Shown here: in pieces, positions 39,940 through 47,882 of the stretch
Position numbering within the stretch: position 1 is the first letter of the stretch
Layout: every line of letters begins with the position of its first letter
Source: Desulfomicrobium macestii
Lineage (GTDB): Bacteria; Desulfobacterota; Desulfovibrionia; Desulfovibrionales; Desulfomicrobiaceae
Direction of reading: 5' to 3'
DNA: 64,000 nt
NCBI RefSeq assembly: GCF_014873765.1
Contig: NZ_JADBGG010000005.1
Location: forward strand, 108,250-172,249
Position numbers and translations under genes: made by a program
The notes under the pieces: model-generated
Databases searched by the model: none
Told to the model about the DNA's origin: nothing
The model's input: only the letters and a program-made list of their open reading frames with translations

Positions 39940-41064
39940 ATGAATATCCCGAAGCTGACTCCAGAACTGCTCACGCTGGCCCGGAACATTTCCTCAAAAT
40001 GCACGCGGTGTCTGGCCTGCCAGATCCGCTGCGCGTTCCTCAAGGAGCACGGCACGCCCGGAGAGCTTGCCGAGCGTCTGCTCGCAAGCGGCATCGGCCT
40101 GGCCCGCGCCTATGAATGCAGCCTGTGCGGGCTGTGCCAAGCCGTCTGCCCCCTGGGCCTGCCCCTGCCCGACTTTTTCCTGGCCATGCGCCGGGCCGCG
40201 CTGAAGGGAGGGCGGGGCAGCCTGACTCCATACCGTTCAATACTGAACTATGAAGCGGTGGGAGCCTCCGCCCTGTTCCGTCTTTTCAGATTGCCGGACG
40301 GGGGCCACACCGTCCTTTTCCCCGGCTGCGCCTTTCCCGGCGCCCACCCGGACACCGCCCTTGCCCTGTACAGGCACCTGCGCGCGAGCGACCCTGCCCT
40401 GGGCCTGGTTCTGGGCTGCTGCTTCAAGCCTTCGCACGACCTTGGCCGGCAAAAATTCTTCGAGAAACGTTTTGGCGCATTGCGCGCGAACCTCCTGGCG
40501 CGCGGGGTGCGCACGGTGCTCACGGCCTGCCCCAACTGCTTCAAGATATTCGACCAGTACGGAGACGGGCTTGCCGTGCGCAGCGTGTTCGAGTCGCTGG
40601 CCGAAAATCCCCCCATCGGCCTGCCCCGGCTGCACGGCACGGCCATTGTGCACACGCCGTGCCCCTTGAGATTTGAAAAAAAGGTGCAGGACGACCTTCT
40701 GGGATTAGCCCGCGAATCGGGGCTGGATGTAGAGAAGACAAGACAGGATGGATCCCTGGCGCCATGTTGCGGGGCCGGGGGCGCCGTCAGCGCGTTACGG
40801 GCGGATTACGCGGAAAATTGGACCGGGGACATAAAGACACGCGCGCAAGGACGGATTGTGCTGACCTCATGCGCGGGGTGTGTCCAGACCCTCGCGCAAA
40901 GCACACGCGCCATCCATCTGCTGGATCTGATTTTTTTCCCGCAGGCGGCGTTGCGGGGAACACTCGCCAGACCCAAGGGCCTTGGCAGTTATCTGCACCG
41001 GCTACTCTTCAAATGGAAATTCTGGTCGCCCCGGAACCGGCCTTCTCTTCGAACTCGCGGATAA
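39940..41064 (+). CDS. Fe-S oxidoreductase with CCG (HdrB/GlpC-type) domains
   Basis: 374 aa. Two [4Fe-4S] ferredoxin motifs sit at the N-terminus: Cys21-24-27-31 (CTRCLACQIRC) and Cys60-63-66-70 (CSLCGLCQAVCP). Two CCG-type cysteine groups follow: GCCFKPSHD with an earlier FPGCAFPG, and PCCGAGGAVS with a TSCAGCVQT. This is the layout of GlpC, GlcF and HdrD proteins, which pass electrons between a flavoprotein partner and membrane quinone or heterodisulfide. No partner dehydrogenase gene is adjacent. Its last 56 bases overlap the end of the convergent glycosyltransferase gene. Either protein could tolerate a shorter tail. Confidence 0.82.
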   Translation: MNIPKLTPELLTLARNISSKCTRCLACQIRCAFLKEHGTPGELAERLLASGIGLARAYECSLCGLCQAVCPLGLPLPDFFLAMRRAALKGGRGSLTPYRSILNYEAVGASALFRLFRLPDGGHTVLFPGCAFPGAHPDTALALYRHLRASDPALGLVLGCCFKPSHDLGRQKFFEKRFGALRANLLARGVRTVLTACPNCFKIFDQYGDGLAVRSVFESLAENPPIGLPRLHGTAIVHTPCPLRFEKKVQDDLLGLARESGLDVEKTRQDGSLAPCCGAGGAVSALRADYAENWTGDIKTRAQGRIVLTSCAGCVQTLAQSTRAIHLLDLIFFPQAALRGTLARPKGLGSYLHRLLFKWKFWSPRNRPSLRTRG

Positions 41065-42043
41065 GTCCGGTCAGAATCCGGGACACGCGACGCGGCGAAA
41101 ACCTCTCGGCCACGGCGCGGGCCCGTTTACACATGCCCGGGTCAGGGCCGCGGCGCACCAGGCGCAGCATCTCCCGCAGCAGATGCTCCTCGTCGACCCG
41201 AGCCCATAGCATCTCGGGCCGAAAATGGGGCAGCATCCTCGACATGCGCTCCCCCACCGGCTCCAATTCGAAACGCAAGGGCACGGAGTTGCGCTGGTCC
41301 ATGAACTCCATGTTCCCGGACCAGCCCGTGGCCAGGACCGGCACCCCGTGGCTCATGGCTTCGCTGAGCCCCAGCCCCCAGGCCTCGCCCCGATGCGGGG
41401 CGACATAGGCCAGGGCCCCCGAGTGCAGGGCGGCCATGCGGGCATCGCTCACGCTCTCCCCTATGCTCACAATCTGCGCCCCCCCGCCGAAAGATACGCT
41501 CATCCGATACTGCTTGAGAACAAGGACTACATCCGGATTGGAATGCGCCAATCGAGCAAAGACCCGCAACAACGCATCGAGGTTCTTGCGCGGGTTGATC
41601 GCATCGACAATGCTGAAAAAATAACGTCCCCTGGACTGCACGCCCAAGCGTGTGCGCGCCCACTCCAGGTCCTCGGGCGCAAACGTCGCAAGCTCGACCA
41701 CATGCGGCAGCACCTTCACCTGGACATGACCCTGGCCGAGCGCCTCTGCGGAAAACGCCGACGCCGTCCAGATCTCGTCCACCAATGCAAATCCCGCACG
41801 ATAGACATCAGGCAACGCAAGCCCTTCCCAGACCGCAAATCCGACTTTGGGCTTCGCGCGGGCGGCAGGGTATCGCTCCAGGATATCGGACCAATTCATC
41901 GGGTCATCGTGCAGCACGGCCAGATCCGCCTCCTCGGGCCGCTCCACGACCTCAAATCCGGCCAGGACCAGGCATCTCCTGTAGGCCTCGCCGGCCCTGC
42001 GATGGCTGATGTAGTCCGAAAGGTGCCACCAGACACGCTTCAT
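41009..42043 (-). CDS. Glycosyltransferase family 4-like protein
   Basis: 344 aa. The C-terminal GT-B nucleotide-sugar domain is recognisable: FFSIVDAINPRKNLDALLRVF, then 'GALAYVAPHRGEAWGLGLSEAMSHGVPVLATGWSGN' with the E-x7-E motif. The N-terminal domain starts 'WWHLSDYISHRRAGEAYRRC', unlike common glycosyltransferases. Donor and acceptor are unknown. The ATG overlaps the stop of the isoprenylcysteine-methyltransferase-like gene (ATGA), placing it last in the efflux operon. A role in modifying an envelope lipid or glycan is inference. Confidence 0.78.
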   Translation of the reverse strand: MKRVWWHLSDYISHRRAGEAYRRCLVLAGFEVVERPEEADLAVLHDDPMNWSDILERYPAARAKPKVGFAVWEGLALPDVYRAGFALVDEIWTASAFSAEALGQGHVQVKVLPHVVELATFAPEDLEWARTRLGVQSRGRYFFSIVDAINPRKNLDALLRVFARLAHSNPDVVLVLKQYRMSVSFGGGAQIVSIGESVSDARMAALHSGALAYVAPHRGEAWGLGLSEAMSHGVPVLATGWSGNMEFMDQRNSVPLRFELEPVGERMSRMLPHFRPEMLWARVDEEHLLREMLRLVRRGPDPGMCKRARAVAERFSPRRVSRILTGLIREFEEKAGSGATRISI

Positions 42044-42657
42044 CGCTTGCCATCCCCGCGACGCGGCCAGGGAAAGAACATGGGCGTTCCGCGCTGGTAG
42101 TCCCGGTAGGCCTGGCCGTGAACATGGAGGAGCTTGCGCTCCTCAAGCCAGGCGCCGACGAGCACGTATCCGGTCAAAACCAGACTCGTGACCAGCTCCG
42201 CCGCATCGAAGGTTCCCGTGCGTGTCCAGAGCAAAAGAAGCGCTCCCCCGTACCACGGGTGGCGCACCCGCCTCAGGATGCCCGTGGTACGAAGCTCCTC
42301 GGCGTACGGGCTGCCGGCAAAGGAGCAGCTCGACCGCAGCTGCGCCAGACCGCCGACCACGCCAAGATCGTATTCCCGGGCCCCGGCCCAGAACAGCCAC
42401 AGGGCCGCGCCCAGCAGCAAAAAACGCGGCAGGGCCAGGACGCCGCCCCACCCGAGGAACGCGTCACCGGCCAGCGCCTCCTTGAAGTACAGCAGCGGAA
42501 GGATGCTCAGGACCGCCAGGACGTTATAGCCCAGCCGGTACCATGGACAAAGCCGGGGAAAGCGGTTCGAGACCAGCCGCATCCAGGACGGGCTGATGAG
42601 CAGGCTGTGCAGGCCCCCCCACACTACCCAGCCCAGGGCGAGGAGGACAAGGGGCAT
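42040..42657 (-). CDS. Isoprenylcysteine carboxyl methyltransferase (ICMT)/NnrU-like membrane protein
   Basis: 205 aa, five to six hydrophobic segments. The C-terminal half has the ICMT/PEMT signature: 'LRTTGILRRVRHPWYGGALLLLW', with the RHPxY motif that binds S-adenosylmethionine, followed by 'YVLVGAWLEERKLLHVHGQAYRDYQRGTPMFFPW' with the EE(R)xL and YxxY motifs. It is probably a membrane methyltransferase with an unknown acceptor, acting at the inner membrane. The ATG shares one base with the RND pump stop (TGATG), so translation is coupled. This partner is unusual in an RND operon. Confidence 0.7.
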   Translation of the reverse strand: MPLVLLALGWVVWGGLHSLLISPSWMRLVSNRFPRLCPWYRLGYNVLAVLSILPLLYFKEALAGDAFLGWGGVLALPRFLLLGAALWLFWAGAREYDLGVVGGLAQLRSSCSFAGSPYAEELRTTGILRRVRHPWYGGALLLLWTRTGTFDAAELVTSLVLTGYVLVGAWLEERKLLHVHGQAYRDYQRGTPMFFPWPRRGDGKR

Positions 42658-45600
42658 CACCCCGCCTGCCCCTCTTCCTGAAGATGCAGCGAAACCTCGT
42701 CGTTCTTCCTGTCCGCGGAGTGGTCCCTGGCCACCAGCACGTAGATGGACGGGATGACGAAGAGCGTGAAGAGCGTGCCGGTGGTCATGCCGCCCACCAG
42801 GACAAGCCCTATGGAGTTGCGGGCCGCGGCCCCGGCGCCGGAGATGAGCACCAGCGGAAAGAATCCGGCGATGGTCGAACCGGCGGTCATGAGGATGGGC
42901 CGCAAGCGGGTCATGGATGCCTCGTGCACGGCCTGCAGCTTGGGCATGCCGCCGAGCTGGAGCTGGTTGGCGAACTCCACGATGAGAATGCCGTTCTTGG
43001 CCACCAGCCCGACCAGCGTGACCAGCCCGACCTGGGAGTAGATGTTCAGGGTAGTGGTCCAACCCTCGGTCCAGAAGGCGACGTTGGGGTCGGGCATCTT
43101 CAGGAAGGTGAAGATGAGCGCTCCGAACATGCCCAGGGGCACGGACCCGGCCAGGATGATGAAGGGATCGCGAAAGCTGTTGAACTGCGCCGCGAGCGTC
43201 AGGAAGATGAGCACCACGGCCAGGCCGAAGGAGAAGAGAAAGGTGTTGCCCTCGGTGCGCAGCTGGCGCGAGTCACCCGTGTAGTCGAGAACGTATCCCT
43301 GGGGCAGGATCTTCACCGCCTCGTCCTCCAGAAAGCGCAGGGCCTCGTCCAGGGGACGCACCGCCACACCGCTGATCTTCACGGCGTTGAGCTGCTGAAA
43401 GCGGTTCAGGGAACGGGCCACGGTGGTGTTCTTGATGGTCGCCACCGAGGACAAGGGCACGAGCTCGCCATTTGGTCCGGTCACATGAATATTTTTCAGC
43501 TGCTCGGGGTTCAGGCGATCCACGCGCTGGACCTGGGGGATGACCTTGTAACTGCGCCCGTCGATATTGAAGCGGTTGACATAGGCCCCGCCGAGCATGG
43601 CCGACACGTCACCGCCCACGGATGCGAGGCTCAGTCCCATGGCGGCGACCTTGTCGCGATCGATGATCAGCTCGGCCTGGGGCTTGTCGATCTTCACGTC
43701 GATGAGCGGCGGAAAGGCGAACATGCCGCTCTGCATGGCCTTGAACTGAACCTGTTCTGCAAAGGCCAGGATCTGCTCCGGGTCGGCCGTGGACGCGATG
43801 ATGAACTCCACGGGAAAATCGCCGCCGCCCGGCAAGGCCGCCGGGGTGACCGGGAACATCCGGATGCCCGGAATGGCGGCCAGACCGGCCTGCACCTCGG
43901 GCAGGATCTGCGCGACGGTCCGCTCGCGCTGTTCCCACGGCTTGACCACCAAACCGCCGAATCCACTGGAAGGAAAGGTAATCTGAAACGTGAACTCGGC
44001 CTCGGGCGTGCTCATGAATACATCGTTGGCCGCCGCCGCGAACTGCCTGGTCTGATCGAGGGATGCGTCGGCCGAGGCATCGAGGATGCCGAAGATGACG
44101 CCCTGGTCCTCGGAGGGAGCTAACTCCTTGGACGACATCATGAACATGGGCACGGTCAGCACGGCGATCAGGACCCAGACCAGATACACCGCCGGCCGGG
44201 AGTTGAGCGTCCCGGCCAGGAGGCGACCGTAGAAATTCTTGAGCCGGTTGAAATCGCGATAGATGCGCCCGGACAGCCCCCGCTCCTCTATGCCCGCGAC
44301 GAGGATGCGCGAGGCCATGAACGGCGAGAGCGTCAAGGCCACCACCCCGGACATGGCCACGGTGCCGGCCAGCGTGAAGGCGAACTCCCGGAAGAGCGAA
44401 CCCGTCAGCCCGCCCTGCAAGCCGATGGGCGCGTAGACGGCGATGAGCACCACATTCATGGCGATGATGGGCCGCACCAGCTCGCGTGCGCCGATCAGAG
44501 ACGCTTCAAGGGGCGTCTTGCCCTCGCTCAGGTGCCTTGAGACATTCTCGACGATGACGATGACGTCGTCCACCAGGACGCCCACGGAGAGAACAAAAGC
44601 AAGCAAAGTCAATAGGTTGACCGTAAATCCGAAGACCTGCATGAGAAACACGCCCCCGATGAGAGAGATGGGGATGGCCACGATGGGAATGAGCACGGAC
44701 CGCACCGACCCCAGAAAAAGGAAAATGATGACCACGACGATGGCCAAAGTTTCCACCAGCGTGGTGCGCACCTCTTTCAGGGCGTTGTTGATGTACTCGG
44801 TGGCGTCGTACCCGACCCGGCCCTCCATGCCCGTGGGCAGGGATTTCTGGATATCCTTCATCTCGGCCTGCACCAGCTCCAGCACTTCTATGGAATTGGC
44901 GTTGGGCAACGGCCAGACGCCGATGAATACGGCCGTCTGCCCGGTGAAGCGAACCTCGGCCCCGTAGTCCTCGGCGCCCAGGACCACGTCGGCGATATCG
45001 CCAAGACGAACCACCGCACCGTTCTGCGAACGGATGGCCAACCGGCGGAACTCCTCGGCGGAGCGCAGGTCCGTATCGGCGGTCAGGTTGATCTGGATAA
45101 GCTGACCCTTGGTCTGCCCCAGGGCCGCAAGGTAGTTGCCCGCAGCCAGGGCCTGGCGCACGGCGGCGGGGCTGACGTTCAGGGCGGCCATGCGGTCGGG
45201 CTTGAGCCAGATGCGCATGGCGAATGTACGCGCGCCCAGGATGTCGGCCCGCTGCACCCCTTCCAGGGCCGAGAGACGCGGCTGGACCACGCGCATGAGA
45301 TAATCTGTGATCTGGTTCTGATCCAGATCAGGCGATGTGAAGCTCAGGTAGGCCGAGGCGAACTGGCTGTCGGCCGACTCCACGTTGATGATGGGCACCT
45401 CGGCCTCGGGCGGCAGGTCGCCCCGGACCTGGTCGACCTTGGAGCTGATCTCGGACAGCGCCTTGATGGGATCGTAGTTGAGCTTGAGGCGCACATTGAT
45501 GGTCGAGAGATTTTGCGTGCTCTCGGACTGGATGTAGTCAATGCCGTCGGCCGCTGCGATGGCCCGCTCCAAAGGCGTGGTGATGAACCCGCGCACGAGT

Positions 45601-45770
45601 TCGGCGCTGGCCCCGACATAGGTCGTGCTGACCGAGACCATGGCGTTTTCGCTACGCGGGTATTGTCGCACAGTGAGGGTGAAAGCGGCCTGGAGTCCGG
45701 CGATGACGATGAGCAGGCTGACGACGATGGCCAGGACCGGACGGTGGATAAAGATATCTGTAAATTTCAT
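42657..45770 (-). CDS. RND-family multidrug efflux permease (AcrB/MexF type)
   Basis: 1037 aa, the standard HAE1 length. The opening MKFTDIFIHRPVLAIVVSLL is family-typical. The proton-relay acids are present in helix 4 ('VLSVGVLVDDVIVIVENVSRH', near residues 400-401). Two large periplasmic loops follow helices 1 and 7, with 'SQNLSTINVRLKLNYDP' and FPSSGFGGLVVKPW. It exports drugs or metabolites from the periplasm and inner membrane to outside. The ATG at 45770 lies 40 bases after the adaptor stop; the longer frame upstream overlaps the adaptor gene. No outer-membrane channel gene is adjacent, so a shared TolC-like protein is likely. Confidence 0.93.
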   Translation of the reverse strand: MKFTDIFIHRPVLAIVVSLLIVIAGLQAAFTLTVRQYPRSENAMVSVSTTYVGASAELVRGFITTPLERAIAAADGIDYIQSESTQNLSTINVRLKLNYDPIKALSEISSKVDQVRGDLPPEAEVPIINVESADSQFASAYLSFTSPDLDQNQITDYLMRVVQPRLSALEGVQRADILGARTFAMRIWLKPDRMAALNVSPAAVRQALAAGNYLAALGQTKGQLIQINLTADTDLRSAEEFRRLAIRSQNGAVVRLGDIADVVLGAEDYGAEVRFTGQTAVFIGVWPLPNANSIEVLELVQAEMKDIQKSLPTGMEGRVGYDATEYINNALKEVRTTLVETLAIVVVIIFLFLGSVRSVLIPIVAIPISLIGGVFLMQVFGFTVNLLTLLAFVLSVGVLVDDVIVIVENVSRHLSEGKTPLEASLIGARELVRPIIAMNVVLIAVYAPIGLQGGLTGSLFREFAFTLAGTVAMSGVVALTLSPFMASRILVAGIEERGLSGRIYRDFNRLKNFYGRLLAGTLNSRPAVYLVWVLIAVLTVPMFMMSSKELAPSEDQGVIFGILDASADASLDQTRQFAAAANDVFMSTPEAEFTFQITFPSSGFGGLVVKPWEQRERTVAQILPEVQAGLAAIPGIRMFPVTPAALPGGGDFPVEFIIASTADPEQILAFAEQVQFKAMQSGMFAFPPLIDVKIDKPQAELIIDRDKVAAMGLSLASVGGDVSAMLGGAYVNRFNIDGRSYKVIPQVQRVDRLNPEQLKNIHVTGPNGELVPLSSVATIKNTTVARSLNRFQQLNAVKISGVAVRPLDEALRFLEDEAVKILPQGYVLDYTGDSRQLRTEGNTFLFSFGLAVVLIFLTLAAQFNSFRDPFIILAGSVPLGMFGALIFTFLKMPDPNVAFWTEGWTTTLNIYSQVGLVTLVGLVAKNGILIVEFANQLQLGGMPKLQAVHEASMTRLRPILMTAGSTIAGFFPLVLISGAGAAARNSIGLVLVGGMTTGTLFTLFVIPSIYVLVARDHSADRKNDEVSLHLQEEGQAG

Positions 45771-45810
45771 GAAGTAGTTCCGTATCGGAGCTCTTTCCCG
45801 GCGGCCCGCA

Positions 45811-46935
45811 TCAGGAATTTTCCGGCGTGGGAGAGATGTTGAATTCCGGGGCCAGGGAGTTGTCCACGACCACGGACTGCCCGTTGCGGTACTTGAAGAC
45901 GCCGGTGCTGACCACGCTTTGACCCGGCGCAAGTCCCCTGGCCACGGCCACGAAATCTCCACGCCGCTCGCCCAGGGTCACAAACTGCTGCCTGAGCACA
46001 AGGCCTTCCGTTCCGTTCCCCTGCGCTTGCTCAACGATGAAAACCGAATCGCTGTACGCGGCATAGAGCACCGCCGTGGCCGGAATCAGGACCAGTTCCC
46101 GTTTCTCAGGCAGGACCACGTCCACATTGACGAACATGCCCGGCCGCAGGATCTCCCCGGAATTGGCCAGTTCGGCCTGCATGCGCACCGTGCGCGTGGC
46201 AGTGTCGGCCAGAGGTTCCACGGCCGAGAGCCGCCCTTCGATTGTTTGCCCCGGAAGGGCGTCGCTGGTCACGCGCACCGTGGCCCCGGGCAGAACCGCG
46301 CCGACCTGCTGCTGCGGCAGGGCGAATTCGACATGCACCCGGTCCAGGCGCTGCAAGCTGACAATGACGTCCGAATCCCCAAGATTCTGCCCCAGGTTGA
46401 CCTCACGGATACCAAGGACGCCCTGAAAAGGCGCGCGGATGGTCTTTTTGGCGATGACGGCCCTGAGCGCATCCATCTGGGCCAGAATCTGACGGTGTTC
46501 GGCCAGGGCCGCGTCATATTCGGACTTGGCCGTGGAGCGCTGGGCCACCAGGGACTCGATGCGCCGCAGGTTGAGGCGGGCCAAGTTTTCCGTGGCCTCC
46601 AGAGCCCGCAGCCGGGCCGCCTCCTCGGAAATATCGAGCTGTACGAGCACATCCCCGGCCTCGACCCGGTCCCCGGACTCGAAATCGATGCGCACGACCT
46701 TGCCCGGAGTCTCGGCGGTCATGGTCACGCCTTGCACGGCGGTGACGGAACCCACGGCGGTAAAAACCGTATCCCAACTGGCGGAAGTGGAGTTCACCGT
46801 GGAAACCACGGCCGGGGGCATGGAGAAGGATTCTCCCTGGGCGATCATTGCCCTGATCTGCATGGCCTTGATTCCGACAAGGACACCGGCCACGACGGCC
46901 ACAAGCAAGATGGCGATGAGTATTTTTTTGATCAT
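45811..46935 (-). CDS. RND efflux periplasmic adaptor (membrane fusion protein)
   Basis: 374 aa. An N-terminal hydrophobic anchor (about residues 3-24, no lipobox Cys) is followed by the barrel-sandwich domain starting 'VGSVTAVQGVTMTAETPGKVVRIDFESGDRVEAGDVLVQLD'. A helical hairpin of about 70 residues comes next, then 'KKTIRAPFQGVLGIREVNLGQNL' and a beta-barrel domain. It links the RND pump to an outer-membrane channel. The start at 46935 (MIKKILIAILL) has a weak SD. It is the first gene of the operon MFP-RND-ICMT-like-glycosyltransferase, divergent from the lipocalin gene. Confidence 0.9.
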   Translation of the reverse strand: MIKKILIAILLVAVVAGVLVGIKAMQIRAMIAQGESFSMPPAVVSTVNSTSASWDTVFTAVGSVTAVQGVTMTAETPGKVVRIDFESGDRVEAGDVLVQLDISEEAARLRALEATENLARLNLRRIESLVAQRSTAKSEYDAALAEHRQILAQMDALRAVIAKKTIRAPFQGVLGIREVNLGQNLGDSDVIVSLQRLDRVHVEFALPQQQVGAVLPGATVRVTSDALPGQTIEGRLSAVEPLADTATRTVRMQAELANSGEILRPGMFVNVDVVLPEKRELVLIPATAVLYAAYSDSVFIVEQAQGNGTEGLVLRQQFVTLGERRGDFVAVARGLAPGQSVVSTGVFKYRNGQSVVVDNSLAPEFNISPTPENS

Positions 46936-47056
46936 GACATTCCGGGGCTTGAGTTGATGCGATCCGCCCAGTGCGGCCAATTTGGGCACTTACATTCAAT
47001 CCCACTCATCGTAAAGAACCCACCCACTCAGCATCGCAATCTTCGTACAGGTTGAA

Positions 47057-47090
47057 CGCATTTCGTTTTAAAAAAATACGAACTAATGCG
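47057..47090. promoter_or_regulatory. Imperfect dyad in the divergent efflux/lipocalin promoter region
   Basis: CGCATTTCGT (47057-47066) and ACGAACTAATGCG (47078-47090) are complementary apart from a 3-base bulge, around an A/T-rich centre. It lies in the 264-base gap (46936-47199) between the divergent adaptor and lipocalin genes, a fitting place for an operator. The regulator is unknown. Confidence 0.35.
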
Positions 47091-47199
47091 TATCCAAAAT
47101 CCCCGCCACAATTGACATCTCCCCAATGCCGGGGGAAGTTCTCAACGTCGGCAAAAGGATTTTCGCCATCTCGATATAAATACGACTCCCGGAGGAACC

Positions 47200-47712
47200 A
47201 TGAAAACACTCGTCGCGATTCTCGCCCTGCTGCTTGGCGGATGCGTAGGCGTGCCGGACACAGTGCGCCCCGTCGGAAATTTCCAGCTGGAGCGTTACCT
47301 TGGCACTTGGTATGAGATCGCGCGCCTCGATCACTCCTTCGAGCGGGGTCTGAGCCGCGTGAGCGCCGAATACAGCCTGCGTGAGGATGGCGGGGTTCGG
47401 GTTGTCAATCGCGGCTACAACGCCAAGACAGGAAAATGGGAGCAAGCCGAAGGGAAGGCGTTTTTCGTTGAAGACCCGCAAACGGGATTCCTCAAGGTCT
47501 CCTTTTTCGGACCATTCTACGGCGCCTACGTGATCTTTGAACTTGATCACGAAGGCTACCGTCATGCCGTGGTCAGCGGGCCGGACACATCCTATCTCTG
47601 GATACTGGCCAGGGAAAAGCGCCTGGATGAAGCGCTAAGACGCGAACTCGTGGCCAAGGCCGCCGCACGCGGCTTCGACACGAGCGCCCTGATCTTTGTC
47701 GAACACGATTGA
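47200..47712 (+). CDS. blc: Outer-membrane lipocalin (Blc type) lipoprotein
   Basis: 170 aa. A short signal ends in the lipobox LLLGGC, so the mature protein is lipid-anchored at Cys15. The lipocalin structurally conserved regions are present: 'YLGTWYEIARLDHSFERG' (GxW motif), 'NRGYNAKTGKWEQAEGKAFF' and 'YLWILAREKRLDE' near the end with the conserved Arg. Blc-type lipocalins bind lysophospholipids or fatty acids and help envelope repair. GGAGGAACC precedes the ATG. It is a single gene, divergent from the efflux operon. Confidence 0.9.
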   Translation: MKTLVAILALLLGGCVGVPDTVRPVGNFQLERYLGTWYEIARLDHSFERGLSRVSAEYSLREDGGVRVVNRGYNAKTGKWEQAEGKAFFVEDPQTGFLKVSFFGPFYGAYVIFELDHEGYRHAVVSGPDTSYLWILAREKRLDEALRRELVAKAAARGFDTSALIFVEHD

Positions 47713-47728
47713 TCCGCATTTTCCGCGT

Positions 47729-47779
47729 CCCGTTTGCGGGAGTTTGAGGACAAGGCCTGCAAATCCCCGCAAACCGGGG
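47729..47779 (+). terminator. Mutually exclusive GC hairpins after the lipocalin gene
   Basis: CCCG-TTTG-CGGG (47729-47740) and CCCCG-CAAAC-CGGGG (47765-47779) can each fold. The GTTTGCGGG of the first also pairs exactly with CCCGCAAAC of the second. No T-run follows, so termination is only possible. The remainder of the gap to 47882 holds nothing I can identify. Confidence 0.3.
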
Positions 47780-47882
47780 GTTGGTAAAAAATTGCTGGCC
47801 CTGCTCGGGGCAAAATGCGTATTGAGAGGGGAACGACGGCAACCGAAAATGATGAACCCGTCGGGAATCAGGAGCACGGGGC

